Notes under the pieces: generated by a model
Database searches by the model: none
The model's input: the letters and a program-made list of their open reading frames with translations, nothing else
Told to the model about the DNA's origin: nothing
Part shown: piece by piece, positions 25,435-34,511 of the stretch
Numbering within the stretch: position 1 is the stretch's first letter
How the letters are laid out: every line of letters starts with the position of its first letter
Assembly: GCA_001570385.1 (NCBI GenBank)
Contig: BBYL01000007.1
Location: 620,001-684,000, forward strand
Source of the DNA: Microtetraspora glauca
Lineage (GTDB): Bacteria; Actinomycetota; Actinomycetes; Streptosporangiales; Streptosporangiaceae
Direction of reading: 5' to 3'
DNA: 64,000 nucleotides
Position numbers and translations under genes: made by a program

Positions 25435-28071
25435 ATGGCCGCCATCGCTCCTGCTGAACGACACAGTGCCGTCACGGAGATGCCTGATGAGCTCCGTGCG
25501 GACGTCCGTCTCCTGGGTGGACTCCTGGGTCAGGTGATCGCCGAACACGGCGGTCCCGACCTCCTCGCCGACGTCGAACGCCTGCGCAAAGCGGTGATCG
25601 GCGCGCGGCGCGGCGACACGACGGCCGACAAGGTCGCCGCCCTCGTCGCCGAGTGGCCCATCGACCGCGCGGTGCAGATCGCGCGGGCGTTCACCTGTTA
25701 CTTCCACCTGGCCAACCTCGCCGAGGAGCACTACCGCATCCGCATCCTCCGGCAGCGGGACCGGGACGACGTCCCCCTCAGGGAGTCGCTCGCGGAGGCC
25801 GTGCAGGAACTGCGCGGTGACGAGCGGCCCGCCGACCTGGTCGGCGGGCTGGAATACCGTCCCGTGCTCACCGCCCACCCGACCGAGGCGCGGCGGCGGG
25901 CCGTCGTCACCGCGATCCAGCGGATCAGCGGCCAGCTCGACGCGTACAACGCCCCCGGCAGGGGAGCGGGCGAGCGCGAGGAGGCCCACCGGCGGCTGCT
26001 GGAGGAGATCGACCTGCTCTGGCGGACCGCGCAGCTCCGCTCGACGAAGCTGGACCCGCTCGACGAGGTCCGCACCGCCATGGCGGCCTTCGACGAGACG
26101 CTCTTCCGCACCGTGCCGCTGATCTACCGTTCGCTGGACGCGGCGCTCGAACCGGGCACCGGTACGCGCCAGCCACTGGCCAAGGCGTACATCCGGTACG
26201 GAAGCTGGATCGGCGGCGACCGCGACGGCAACCCGAACGTGACGTCCAAGGTGACCCGCGAGGCCGTCCTGATCCAGTCCGAGCACGTGCTCACCGCGCT
26301 GGAGAACGCCACCACCCGGATCGGCCGCACGATGACCGCGGGCGCCATGGACACGCCGCCGTCGGCCGAACTGCGGGCCGCTCTCGCCCGCGCCACCGGC
26401 GACTTCCCGGACATGGTGTCGGAGATGGCCACCCGCTCACCGCAGGAGCCGCACCGCCAGTGGCTGCTCTACGTCGCCACGCGCATCGCGGCCACGCGGC
26501 GCCGTGACCTGGACCTGGCCTACCGCTCGCCGGCCGAACTGCTCGACGACCTGCGGCTCGTACAGGAGTCCCTGCGCGGGGCCGGCGCCGTACGGCAGGC
26601 GTACGGCGAGCTGCAGCACCTGATCTGGCAGGTGGAGACCTTCGGGTTCCACCTGGCCGAGCTGGAGGTGCGCCAGCACTCGCAGGTCCACGCGGCGACC
26701 CTGGAGGAGATCGCCTCGGGCACGCTCTCCGAGCGCGGCGAGGAGGTCCTCGCCACGATCCGGACGATCGCCTGGATCCAGGAGCGGTTCGGCGTGACCG
26801 CCTGCTCCCGCTACGTCGTGTCGTTCACCCGGTCGGCCGACGACATCGCGGCCGTCTACGAGCTGGCCAGGCACGCGCTCGGCGACCGGGCCCCGGTCCT
26901 GGACGTCGTGCCGCTGTTCGAGTCGGGTGAGGACCTGGACAACTCGTCCGACGTGCTCACGGGCATGGTCGAGCTCGAACCGGTACGCCGGAGGCTCGCC
27001 GACAACGGCCGCAGGCTGGAGGTCATGCTCGGATACTCCGACTCGGCCAAGGAACTCGGCCCGGCCGCCGCGACGCTGCGCCTGTATGACGCGCAGGCCG
27101 CGCTGACCGCGTGGGCCGAGGCCAACGACGTCCGCCTCACACTCTTCCACGGCCGGGGCGGCGCCCTCGGCCGGGGCGGCGGCCCGGCCAACCGGGCGGT
27201 GCTCGCCCAGGCTCCGGGTTCGGTCGCGGGCCGGTTCAAGGTCACCGAGCAGGGCGAGGTCATCTTCGCCCGCTATGGGCACTCCGCCATCGCCCGCCGC
27301 CACATCGAGCAGGTCACCAACGCCGTCCTGCTCGCCTCCACGCCCATGGTCGAGTCGCGTACGGCCGCCGCGGCGGCGAAGTTCCGCACGCTGGCCGAGC
27401 AGGTGGCGTCGGCGTCGGAGAGTGCCTATCGCGCGCTGACCGAGGCGCCGGGCTTCCCCGAGTGGTTCGCACTGGTCAGCCCTCTTGAGGAGATCGGCTC
27501 GCTGCGGCTCGGGTCGCGTCCGGCCCGCCGCGGGCTCGGCGCGCCCCGGTCCCTGGACGACCTGCGGGCCATCCCGTGGGTGTTCGCCTGGGCCCAGACC
27601 CGGGTCAACCTCCCCGGCTGGTACGGCCTGGGCAGCGGGCTGGCCGCGGTCGTCTCCGGCGGCGGACTGGCCGAGCTGCGATCGGCCTACCGGGAGTGGC
27701 CGCTGTTCGCCTCGCTGCTGGACAACGTGGAGATGTCGCTGGCCAAGACCGACCGGGCGATCGCCTCGCGCTACCTCGCGCTGGGCGGCAGGGAGGACTT
27801 CGTCGAGCAGGTGCTCACGGAGTACGACCTCACCAGGAAGCTCGTCCTTGAGATCACCGGGCATTCCCGGCTGCTGGAGAACCGCCGGGTCCTGTCCCGG
27901 GCGGTGCAGCTGCGCGACCCCTACGTGGACGCGCTCAGCCACCTCCAGCTCCGCGCGCTGGCGGCGCTGCGCGCGGACGGCGACCTGTCCGAGGGGGAGC
28001 GGGACCGCCTCTCCACGCTGCTGCTGCTCTCCGTGAACGGCGTGGCGGCCGGCCTGCAGAACACCGGCTGA
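25435..28071 (+). CDS. ppc: phosphoenolpyruvate carboxylase
   Basis: 878 residues from ATG 25435 (MAAIAPAERH). It carboxylates PEP to oxaloacetate to refill the TCA cycle. The family hallmarks are present: VLTAHPTEARRR with the catalytic His (about residue 149), SWIGGDRDGNPNVT, LEVMLGYSDSAKELG, the mobile Arg/Gly loop FHGRGGALGRGGGP and QNTG at the C-terminus, the expected end. An in-frame TTG/GTG upstream (25384) is possible, but the 117-bp gap after the permease leaves room for a promoter. Confidence 0.95.
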   Translation: MAAIAPAERHSAVTEMPDELRADVRLLGGLLGQVIAEHGGPDLLADVERLRKAVIGARRGDTTADKVAALVAEWPIDRAVQIARAFTCYFHLANLAEEHYRIRILRQRDRDDVPLRESLAEAVQELRGDERPADLVGGLEYRPVLTAHPTEARRRAVVTAIQRISGQLDAYNAPGRGAGEREEAHRRLLEEIDLLWRTAQLRSTKLDPLDEVRTAMAAFDETLFRTVPLIYRSLDAALEPGTGTRQPLAKAYIRYGSWIGGDRDGNPNVTSKVTREAVLIQSEHVLTALENATTRIGRTMTAGAMDTPPSAELRAALARATGDFPDMVSEMATRSPQEPHRQWLLYVATRIAATRRRDLDLAYRSPAELLDDLRLVQESLRGAGAVRQAYGELQHLIWQVETFGFHLAELEVRQHSQVHAATLEEIASGTLSERGEEVLATIRTIAWIQERFGVTACSRYVVSFTRSADDIAAVYELARHALGDRAPVLDVVPLFESGEDLDNSSDVLTGMVELEPVRRRLADNGRRLEVMLGYSDSAKELGPAAATLRLYDAQAALTAWAEANDVRLTLFHGRGGALGRGGGPANRAVLAQAPGSVAGRFKVTEQGEVIFARYGHSAIARRHIEQVTNAVLLASTPMVESRTAAAAAKFRTLAEQVASASESAYRALTEAPGFPEWFALVSPLEEIGSLRLGSRPARRGLGAPRSLDDLRAIPWVFAWAQTRVNLPGWYGLGSGLAAVVSGGGLAELRSAYREWPLFASLLDNVEMSLAKTDRAIASRYLALGGREDFVEQVLTEYDLTRKLVLEITGHSRLLENRRVLSRAVQLRDPYVDALSHLQLRALAALRADGDLSEGERDRLSTLLLLSVNGVAAGLQNTG

Positions 28072-28119
28072 CCGTCAGCCCGGAGCCCTCGCCCCGGATC
28101 ACCGCCCCGGCCGTACGGG

Positions 28120-28986
28120 CTAGGTGGTGATCCGGTCGGCGCCGGAGTAGACGTTGAACCGCTCGTCGCGCAGGAAGCCGACGAGGGTCATGCCGAACTC
28201 GCGGGCCAGGTCGACGGCGAGCGACGAGGGCGCGGAGACCGCGCAGACGACCTGGACGCCCGCGGTCAGGGCCTTCTGCATGATCTCGTAGCTCGAGCGC
28301 CCGCTGACCAGCAGGACGTGCTCGCCCAGCGGCAGCCGGCGGTCCAGCAGCGCCCAGCCGACCAGCTTGTCCACGGCGTTGTGCCGTCCCACGTCCTCAC
28401 GGGCCGCGACCAGGGTGCCGTCAGGCGTGAACAGGCCCGCCGCGTGCAGCCCGCCGGTGCGCCCGAACACGCCCTGCGCCTTCCTGAGCCGGGACGGCAG
28501 GCCGTACAGGACCTCGGCGGAGACGGTGAGGTCCGGGGAGGCGGCGAGAGGCGCGCAACGGCCGCGGAGCGCGTCGAGGCTCGCCGTACCGCAGACCCCG
28601 CAGGCGCTCGACGTCATGAAATGCCGCTCAAGCTGAGATATGTCCGGCAGGGTCTGGGCGGCCAGCCGGACGGTCACGGTGTTGTAGCGGGCCTCCGGTT
28701 CGATGTCCTCGTCGGTGCAGTAGCCGATGGCCGCGATGTCCCCGGTCTGGACGACACCCTCGCCGTGCAGGAACCCGGCGGCCAGCTCGAAGTCCGCGCC
28801 CGGCGTCCGCATCGTGATCGCGATGGTGCGGCTCTCGCCTCCGGCGGTCAGCCGGATCTCCAGTGGTTCCTCGGTGGCGAGGTCGTCCCGCCGGTCCCGT
28901 ACGCCGGAGCCGGACACGTGGCGGACCCGGGTCCTGGTGACCGGCCCGGGGCGGGTCGTACGGCTGTCGCCCGATTGCAAGGTCAC
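28120..28986 (-). CDS. fdhD: formate dehydrogenase accessory sulfurtransferase FdhD
   Basis: 288 residues from GTG 28986. FdhD passes sulfur from a cysteine desulfurase to the molybdenum/tungsten cofactor of formate dehydrogenase. The essential Cys motif SSACGVCGTAS is present (about residue 126), with AAREDVGRHNAVDKL and LVSGRSSYEIMQKA, the conserved substrate-binding segments. No formate dehydrogenase gene is in the window. Divergent from birA over about 150 bp. Confidence 0.93.
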   Translation of the reverse strand: MTLQSGDSRTTRPGPVTRTRVRHVSGSGVRDRRDDLATEEPLEIRLTAGGESRTIAITMRTPGADFELAAGFLHGEGVVQTGDIAAIGYCTDEDIEPEARYNTVTVRLAAQTLPDISQLERHFMTSSACGVCGTASLDALRGRCAPLAASPDLTVSAEVLYGLPSRLRKAQGVFGRTGGLHAAGLFTPDGTLVAAREDVGRHNAVDKLVGWALLDRRLPLGEHVLLVSGRSSYEIMQKALTAGVQVVCAVSAPSSLAVDLAREFGMTLVGFLRDERFNVYSGADRITT

Positions 28987-29139
28987 GATCTCATTTTCAC
29001 TGGTCGGAGGGGGCGGGCGGAAACCGCGATCGTGCGGAAGGGCTCGCGTTCCAATGCCCGGGTGCGTGTTCAGGGTACGCCCGGCCGGCCTCCGGGGACC
29101 CCGCGGCGGCGGGAGAGGCGAGACCGATAGCCTGAAGAG

Positions 29140-29970
29140 ATGCCGGACTCGCCCTTCACCGACCTCGATCGGCCGCCGCTGTCCGAGAAGGCGCTGCGAA
29201 AGGCCCTGATCCGTCCCGGATCGCTCTGGTCCGAGATCACGGTGGTCGAGGAGACGGGGTCCACGAACGCCGACCTCGCCGAGGAGGCCTGCGGCGGCGC
29301 TCCCGAGGGCGCTGTCCTCGTCGCCGAGTCCCAGGTCGCGGGCAGGGGACGGCTCGGCCGCGTGTGGTCGGCCCCGCCGCGCTCGGGGCTGGCCGTCTCG
29401 ATGTTGTTCCGGCCCGGAGCCGCGGCGGCTCGCCCGGCCCGGCTGGGCTGGCTGCCGCTGCTGGTCGGTGTCGCCGCCGCGTCGGCGGTACGGCGCGTGG
29501 CGGAGGTGGACGTCCGGCTGAAGTGGCCCAACGACATGCTCGTCGGCGAGCGCAAGCTGGCCGGGATCCTCGCGGAGCGGGTGGAGGGCGGCATCGTCGT
29601 GGGCATGGGGCTCAACGTCTCCTTGCGGCCGGACGAGCTGCCCGTCGAGCGGGCGACTTCGCTGGTCGTGGAGAAGGCCGCGTGCGTCGACCGCGACCCG
29701 CTGCTCCGCGCCGTGCTCCGGGAGATCGAGACGCACTACCGCGAGTGGGTCTCCGCTGGCGGTGATCCGGACGCCTGCGGCCTGCGCGCCGCGTACCTCG
29801 CCTCGTGCGCGACGGTCGGGCAGGAGGTCAGGGTGGAGCTACCGGGAGACCGGACGCTGACCGGGGTCGCCACCGGCGTGGACGCGTCCGGCTGCCTGCT
29901 CGTGCGCTCGGGTCGCGAGGAGCACACGCTGAGCGCGGGTGACGTGGTCCACGTACGGCCGGCCGTGTGA
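29140..29970 (+). CDS. birA: biotin-[acetyl-CoA-carboxylase] ligase
   Basis: 276 residues, ATG start. The enzyme makes biotinyl-AMP and attaches biotin to carboxylase alpha chains, thus serving the accE/pccB complex encoded 7 kb away. It has ETGSTNADL, the adenylate-binding GRGRLGRVW loop, KWPNDMLV and a C-terminal SH3-like domain (GVATGVDASGCLLV). No N-terminal helix-turn-helix, so this is a class I enzyme without repressor function. Confidence 0.94.
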   Translation: MPDSPFTDLDRPPLSEKALRKALIRPGSLWSEITVVEETGSTNADLAEEACGGAPEGAVLVAESQVAGRGRLGRVWSAPPRSGLAVSMLFRPGAAAARPARLGWLPLLVGVAAASAVRRVAEVDVRLKWPNDMLVGERKLAGILAERVEGGIVVGMGLNVSLRPDELPVERATSLVVEKAACVDRDPLLRAVLREIETHYREWVSAGGDPDACGLRAAYLASCATVGQEVRVELPGDRTLTGVATGVDASGCLLVRSGREEHTLSAGDVVHVRPAV

Positions 29971-30024
29971 CACCTTGGCGGTGACCGTCGCGCGGCGGGG
30001 TGCGAACGTGCCACGATTTGCCGC

Positions 30025-30537
30025 ATGGGTCTCCCTGAACACCATTTGACTGAGGGCGAGCGCATCGTGCACTCGTTTCACCCTCACTGGAAGCGGCTCA
30101 TCATTCCCTTCCTCGCGTTCGTCCTCGTCGTGGCCGCCTCCAGCGCCGCGATCTACTTCATTCCCAACGACTACACCTATTCCGGGTACGCCAGGATCGC
30201 GGTGGCCGTGGTCGCCGTCGTCGCCCTGACATTGTGGACGTTTATCCCCTACCTGCGGTGGAAGACCACGTCGTACACCTTGACGTCGCACCGTTTCGCC
30301 ATCAGCACCGGCATCCTGAACAAGTCGGACGACGACATCCCGTTGGCGAAGGTCAACAGTGTCAGCTCGGACCAGAAGTTCATCGAGCGGATCCTCGGAT
30401 GCGGGACGCTCCGGGTCGAGTCGGCCTCGGAGAAGGGCGAGATCGACTATCTGGACATCCCGAAGATCCAGCTGGTCCGCCAGGAGCTGTTCCGCCTGGT
30501 GGAGGATGCCTCCGACGGGAACATCGACGGCAAGTAG
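30025..30537 (+). CDS. PH-domain (DUF304/YdbS-type) membrane protein
   Basis: 170 residues. Two membrane helices (IIPFLAFVLVVAASSAAIYF and IAVAVVAVVALTLWTFI) are followed by a bacterial PH domain (TTSYTLTSHRFAISTGILNKSDDDIPLAKVNSVS). Proteins of this group sit in the cytoplasmic membrane and have no settled function; they are very common downstream of birA in actinobacteria. It ends 17 bp before the cyclase gene, with which it is probably cotranscribed. Confidence 0.85.
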   Translation: MGLPEHHLTEGERIVHSFHPHWKRLIIPFLAFVLVVAASSAAIYFIPNDYTYSGYARIAVAVVAVVALTLWTFIPYLRWKTTSYTLTSHRFAISTGILNKSDDDIPLAKVNSVSSDQKFIERILGCGTLRVESASEKGEIDYLDIPKIQLVRQELFRLVEDASDGNIDGK

Positions 30538-30554
30538 GCCGGCAGGAGGGGAAG

Positions 30555-31580
30555 GTGGCCACACGGCGTCCCACCGCTGAGGACATCCGGCGACTGTTCC
30601 TCGGCTCGCCGCCCCGCTACACCCGTCGCGAGGTGGCCGCCGCGGCGGGCCTCCCGCAGGACGTCACCGGCCGGATCTGGCGCGCGCTGGGCTTCGCCAC
30701 GCTCGCCGACGACGCGGTGGCGTTCAACGACGGCGACGTCGACGCGCTGCGCCGGATCAAGGCCATGCTGGAGACCGGCCTTCTGGACGAGCGGGCGATC
30801 GTCCGGATGGCGCGGGCGCTCGGCCGTACGACGTCGCGACTCGCCGAGTGGCAGGCGGAGATCATGATCGGCGCGGTCCTCGACCCGCAGACGCGGCCGA
30901 GCGACGAGGACCTCGCCCGATCGATGACCATCGCGGCCGAGTTCCTGCCGGACTTCGAGCAGACGCTGGTCCACGTGTGGCGGGCGCAGCTCGCCGCCAC
31001 CGCGAGCCGCCTGCTCGCCCTCGCCGAGCTCGCGGACGAGCGGCCGACGGCGTCGCGCATGTCGCTGGCCGTGGGGTTCGCCGACCTGGTGTCGTTCACG
31101 GCGTTCTCCCGGCAGCTGGACGAGTTCGCCCTGGCCGATCTGGTGGAGGGGTTCGAGGCGCGCACCTCCGACGTCATCGCGTCGCACGGCGGGCGGCTCG
31201 TCAAGACCCTCGGCGACGAGGTGCTGTTCACCGCGCCGGTCCCGGCGACTGCGGCGCGGATCGCGCTCGACCTGGTCGACGAGCTCAAGCGGTCGATCGG
31301 GCGGGGCGCGGAGGGGCCCGACGTACGGATCGGCCTCTCCTACGGCCCGGTGCTTCCGGTGATGGGCGACGTGTTCGGCACCACGGTCAACCTCGCGGCC
31401 CGGTTGACCGCCATCGCGCGGCCGGGAGCGATCCTCGCCGACAGCGAGATGGCCCAGGGGCTGGAGGGCGCGGCGGGGGTCGAGGTGATGCGGATCCGCC
31501 GCCGACCGGCTCGTGGCCTGGGGCTCGTCCAGCCGTACGTCGTTCGCCGTAGCTCTTCCGCCACGGGGACGGGCGCTTGA
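30555..31580 (+). CDS. class III adenylate/guanylate cyclase with N-terminal regulatory domain
   Basis: 341 residues from GTG 30555 with AGGAGGGG ahead. The N-terminal 160 residues form a helical, MerR-like/autoinhibitory region as in Rv1264-type cyclases (TAEDIRRLFLGSPPRYTRREVAAAAG). The C-terminal cyclase domain (about 165-330) shows VGFADLVSFTAF with the first metal Asp, KTLGDEVLF with the second, and GTTVNLAARLTAIARPG, which holds the transition-state Asn/Arg. The cytosolic product is probably cAMP. The N-domain suggests control by an internal signal such as pH. Confidence 0.85.
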   Translation: MATRRPTAEDIRRLFLGSPPRYTRREVAAAAGLPQDVTGRIWRALGFATLADDAVAFNDGDVDALRRIKAMLETGLLDERAIVRMARALGRTTSRLAEWQAEIMIGAVLDPQTRPSDEDLARSMTIAAEFLPDFEQTLVHVWRAQLAATASRLLALAELADERPTASRMSLAVGFADLVSFTAFSRQLDEFALADLVEGFEARTSDVIASHGGRLVKTLGDEVLFTAPVPATAARIALDLVDELKRSIGRGAEGPDVRIGLSYGPVLPVMGDVFGTTVNLAARLTAIARPGAILADSEMAQGLEGAAGVEVMRIRRRPARGLGLVQPYVVRRSSSATGTGA

Positions 31581-31639
31581 CGCGCCCGGCTGTCATGAAA
31601 AACTCTAACCTTCCCGTTTATCTGAGATGAGGGGCGAAT

Positions 31640-32725
31640 ATGCCGTACGAGGTCCAGGGTGTGATCGCAAGGGGCAAGGGCGAGCCGGTGACGCTGGAGA
31701 CCGTCCACGTCCCCGATCCCGGTCCGGGAGAGGCCGTGGTGAACGTCCAGGCCTGCGGCGTCTGCCACACCGACCTGCACTACCGCGAGGGCGGGATCAA
31801 CGACGACTTCCCGTTCCTGCTGGGACACGAGGCGGCCGGTGTGGTCGAGGCGGTCGGCCCCGGCGTGACCGACGTCGCCCCCGGTGACTACGTCATCCTC
31901 AACTGGCGTGCCGTGTGCGGCCAGTGCCGGGCCTGCCTGCGCGGACGTCCGTGGTACTGCTTCAACACGCACAACGCCGCGCAGAAGATGACCCTCGCCG
32001 ATGGAACGGTCCTGAGCCCGGCGCTCGGCATCGGCGCGTTCGCGGAGAAGACACTGGTCGCCGCCGGGCAGTGCACCAAGGTGAACCCCGAGGCCAAGCC
32101 GGCGGTGGCCGGCCTGCTCGGGTGCGGCGTGATGGCCGGGCTGGGGGCCGCGATCAACACGGGCGGTGTGACCCGCGGTGACTCCGTGGCCGTCATCGGC
32201 TGCGGCGGTGTGGGGAACGCGGCCGTCCTCGGAGCGGGCCTCGCCGGAGCGGGCAAGATCATCGCGGTGGACGTGGACGACCGCAAGCTCGCCTGGGCTC
32301 GCGACTTCGGGGCCACGCACACGGTCAACTCCCGCGAGACCGACGCCGTCGAGGCGATCCGCGAGCTGACCGGCGGCCACGGCGCGGACGTCGTGATCGA
32401 CGCGGTCGGCCGGCCCGAGACCTACGAGCAGGCGTTCTACGCCCGCGACCTCGCCGGGACCGTCGTCCTGGTCGGCGTGCCGACCCCCGAGATGCGGCTC
32501 GACCTGCCGCTGCTCGACGTGTTCGGCCGTGGCGGCTCGCTCAAGTCCTCCTGGTACGGCGACTGCCTGCCGAGCCGGGACTTCCCCATGCTGATCGATC
32601 TCTACCTGCAGGGGCGACTCAACCTGGACGGGTTCGTCTCTGAGACGATCGGGCTGGACCAGGTCGAGGAGGCGTTCGCCAAGATGCACCGCGGAGAGGT
32701 GCTGCGCTCGGTCGTGCTCCTCTGA
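31640..32725 (+). CDS. mscR: S-(hydroxymethyl)mycothiol dehydrogenase
   Basis: 361 residues. A zinc alcohol dehydrogenase: catalytic zinc ligands in CGVCHTD and GHEAAG, structural zinc Cys in [15 protein letters not shown], Rossmann motif [10 protein letters not shown]. The sequence follows mycothiol-dependent formaldehyde dehydrogenases, which oxidise the formaldehyde-mycothiol adduct to S-formylmycothiol. The next gene, a metallo-hydrolase, is the usual partner that would release formate and mycothiol. Mycothiol itself is an actinobacterial trait. Confidence 0.9.
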   Translation: MPYEVQGVIARGKGEPVTLETVHVPDPGPGEAVVNVQACGVCHTDLHYREGGINDDFPFLLGHEAAGVVEAVGPGVTDVAPGDYVILNWRAVCGQCRACLRGRPWYCFNTHNAAQKMTLADGTVLSPALGIGAFAEKTLVAAGQCTKVNPEAKPAVAGLLGCGVMAGLGAAINTGGVTRGDSVAVIGCGGVGNAAVLGAGLAGAGKIIAVDVDDRKLAWARDFGATHTVNSRETDAVEAIRELTGGHGADVVIDAVGRPETYEQAFYARDLAGTVVLVGVPTPEMRLDLPLLDVFGRGGSLKSSWYGDCLPSRDFPMLIDLYLQGRLNLDGFVSETIGLDQVEEAFAKMHRGEVLRSVVLL

Positions 32726-32822
32726 CGGAGCCGGTGACCGAGCGGGCGAACCCGGCGAGTCCTGCGAGCCCTGCGAAATCAGGGAAATCTGCGAAATCCG
32801 CTACGCGAGAAGAGATCCATCG

Positions 32823-33428
32823 ATGAGCACTGTCTCCCGCCTGATCACATCGGGCACGTTCTCCCTGGACGGCGGGACGTGGGAGGTCGACAACAACGTC
32901 TGGCTGGTCGGCTCCGACGACGAGGTGGTGGTGATCGACGCGGCCCATGACGCCGCCGCCATCGCCGAGGCCGTCGGGTCGCGCCGGCTGCGGGCGATCG
33001 TCTGCACCCACGCGCACAACGACCACATCAACGCCGCGGCCGAGCTCTCCGAGCGCACCGGGGCGCCGATCCTGCTCCACCCCGCCGACCAGGTCCTCTG
33101 GGAGATGGAGTACGGCTCGGCGGTGCCGTACCAGCCGCTTGAGGACGGCCAGGTCATCGAGACCGGCGGTCCGGAGCTGCGGGTGCTGCACACGCCCGGT
33201 CACGCGCCCGGCGCGGTCTGCCTGTACGCCCCCGAGCTGGGGGTGGTCTTCACCGGGGACACGCTCTTCCAGGGCGGCCCGGGTGCCACCGGCCGGTCGT
33301 TCTCGTCGCACGACACCATCGTCGAGTCGATCAGGAAGAAGCTGCTGACGCTGCCGGAGGAGACCGTCGTGAACACCGGTCACGGTGAGTCGACCACGAT
33401 CGGAGCCGAGGCGCCGAACATCGGCTAG
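32823..33428 (+). CDS. MBL-fold hydrolase, mycothiol detoxification partner
   Basis: 201 residues. Glyoxalase II-like metallo-beta-lactamase fold: metal motif CTHAHNDHINAA (HxHxDH), HTPGHAPG, FTGDTLFQGG and the final NTGHGES. It directly follows mscR by 97 bp, an arrangement found across actinobacteria, and probably hydrolyses S-formylmycothiol or a related thioester in the cytosol. The substrate is inferred from context. Confidence 0.87.
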   Translation: MSTVSRLITSGTFSLDGGTWEVDNNVWLVGSDDEVVVIDAAHDAAAIAEAVGSRRLRAIVCTHAHNDHINAAAELSERTGAPILLHPADQVLWEMEYGSAVPYQPLEDGQVIETGGPELRVLHTPGHAPGAVCLYAPELGVVFTGDTLFQGGPGATGRSFSSHDTIVESIRKKLLTLPEETVVNTGHGESTTIGAEAPNIG

Positions 33429-33501
33429 AGCGTCCTGTGGCCGCCGCGCGTCGCCGCGACGCGCCGAGGCGCCCCGCACGGGCGGATGTGGGGCGCCTCA
33501 C

Positions 33502-33520
33502 CTAGGCAAGCCTTACCTTG
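33502..33520 (+). promoter_or_regulatory. iron box 1 (IdeR/DmdR-type operator) upstream of bfd-bfr
   Basis: CTAGGCAAGCCTTACCTTG resembles the 19-bp DtxR/IdeR-family consensus (TTAGGTTAGGCTAACCTAA) in both half-sites. It lies 68 bp before the bfd ATG. Confidence 0.65.
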
Positions 33521-33530
33521 GTGGGTTATC

Positions 33531-33549
33531 TTAGGTGTGCCTTACCTTA
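33531..33549 (+). promoter_or_regulatory. iron box 2 (IdeR/DmdR-type operator) upstream of bfd-bfr
   Basis: TTAGGTGTGCCTTACCTTA is a better match to the 19-bp iron-box consensus. Its centre is 29 bp from that of box 1, close to three helical turns. Tandem IdeR boxes are known upstream of mycobacterial bfrA, where IdeR activates. Whether they activate or repress here cannot be told from sequence. Confidence 0.72.
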
Positions 33550-33569
33550 ATCCCCTCCGAGAGGCCGCC

Positions 33570-33749
33570 ATGTATGTCTGCATCTGTCGTGCGGTGACCG
33601 AGAGCGAAGTGCACGACTGCATCGCGGACGGCGCCAAGAGTGCTCGCCAGGTGCGCGACATGACGGGCGCCGGAGGGGACTGCGCTCTCTGCGTGCGGAA
33701 GATCTGTGCCATGCTGAAGAGATCAGACGACCTCGTCACCAGCGCATAG
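33570..33749 (+). CDS. bfd: bacterioferritin-associated ferredoxin
   Basis: 59 residues from ATG 33570. The four Cys of the [2Fe-2S] cluster are in MYVCICR and CALCVRKIC, separated by a helical stretch, the Bfd pattern. Bfd docks on bacterioferritin and reduces its core to release iron. The start 15 bp before bfr and the two iron boxes upstream make an iron-regulated bfd-bfr operon. Confidence 0.92.
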   Translation: MYVCICRAVTESEVHDCIADGAKSARQVRDMTGAGGDCALCVRKICAMLKRSDDLVTSA

Positions 33750-33764
33750 ATCGAGAGGCCCCTG

Positions 33765-34247
33765 ATGCAGGGCGACAAAGAAATCATCGCGCTGCTCAAT
33801 GAGCAGCTCACCTCCGAGCTCACCGCGATCAACCAGTACTTCCTGCACGCCAAGATGCAGGAGAACTGGGGATACACCAAGCTCGCTGAGTACACCCGGC
33901 ACGAGTCCTTCGACGAGATGAAGCACGCCGAGCGGCTCACCGACCGGATCCTCTTCCTGGAGGGGCTGCCCAACTACCAGAAGCTGAACACGCTGCACAT
34001 CGGGCAGACCGTCAAGGAGCAGTTGCAGGCGGACCTGGCGCTGGAGTACGGCGTGGTGAAGCGTCTGAAGTCGGGCATCGCGTTCATGCGTGAGCGTGGC
34101 GACATCACCTCGGCCAACATCTTCGAGGACATCCTCGAGGACGAGGAGAAGCACATCGACTACCTGGAGACCGAGCTCGGGCTCTTCGAGAGCCTTGGGG
34201 AGAAGCTGTATCTGCAGAGGTACGCCGAACCTCCGTCGTCCTCCTGA
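33765..34247 (+). CDS. bfr: bacterioferritin
   Basis: 160 residues, the usual length. Ferroxidase ligands fall at the standard positions Glu18, Glu51 and His54 (EMKHAE), with Glu94- and Glu127/His130-type residues (DLALEY and DEEKHIDYLE). Met52 is the haem ligand. It forms a 24-subunit cage that oxidises and stores iron. Last gene of the bfd-bfr operon, closed by a strong terminator 17 bp on. Confidence 0.95.
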   Translation: MQGDKEIIALLNEQLTSELTAINQYFLHAKMQENWGYTKLAEYTRHESFDEMKHAERLTDRILFLEGLPNYQKLNTLHIGQTVKEQLQADLALEYGVVKRLKSGIAFMRERGDITSANIFEDILEDEEKHIDYLETELGLFESLGEKLYLQRYAEPPSSS

Positions 34248-34263
34248 AATTTCCGGACATTTG

Positions 34264-34296
34264 ACGCCCGCCGTTTTCGGCGGGCGTTCTTTTTTG
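34264..34296 (+). terminator. rho-independent terminator of bfd-bfr
   Basis: Perfect 10-bp GC-rich stem ACGCCCGCCG/CGGCGGGCGT with a TTTT loop, followed by TCTTTTTT. This is the only classical T-run terminator noticed in the window. Confidence 0.92.
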
Positions 34297-34432
34297 CCTC
34301 CCTTTCCCATGCGATGAAGGAGTGGCCGCCGCGTGTCGCCATTCGCCGTTCGGGGTACAGGCGGTGGAGCGGTACGGCGAAAAGCTGGAACCCTTGCGTG
34401 CGGACTATTGGCCATTTATCAGTGTTTGCCCA

Positions 34433-34461
34433 GGTCAATTGATGGGTCAACGACAAGTCAA
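34433..34461 (+). promoter_or_regulatory. three direct repeats, candidate response-regulator binding site
   Basis: GGTCAA at 34433 and 34445 and AGTCAA at 34456 are spaced 12 and 11 bp. Direct repeats with about 11-bp spacing are typical for OmpR/PhoB-family regulators, and they lie 50-80 bp before an OmpR-family gene, so they may mediate autoregulation. Confidence 0.45.
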
Positions 34462-34499
34462 ACCGCGCGCTGTGGCCGGGAAACAACCCCTTAAGGTCC

Positions 34500-34511
34500 T
34501 ACGATCGCTTC
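34500..34511 (+). promoter_or_regulatory. candidate -10 element giving a leaderless transcript
   Basis: TACGAT (34500-34505) lies six bases before the ATG at 34512, and no ribosome binding site is visible. This suggests leaderless initiation at the response-regulator start codon. No convincing -35 is seen. Confidence 0.4.

Noticed and set aside
31577..31640. TTGACG before mscR considered as a promoter
   Set aside because: No -10 at an acceptable distance.
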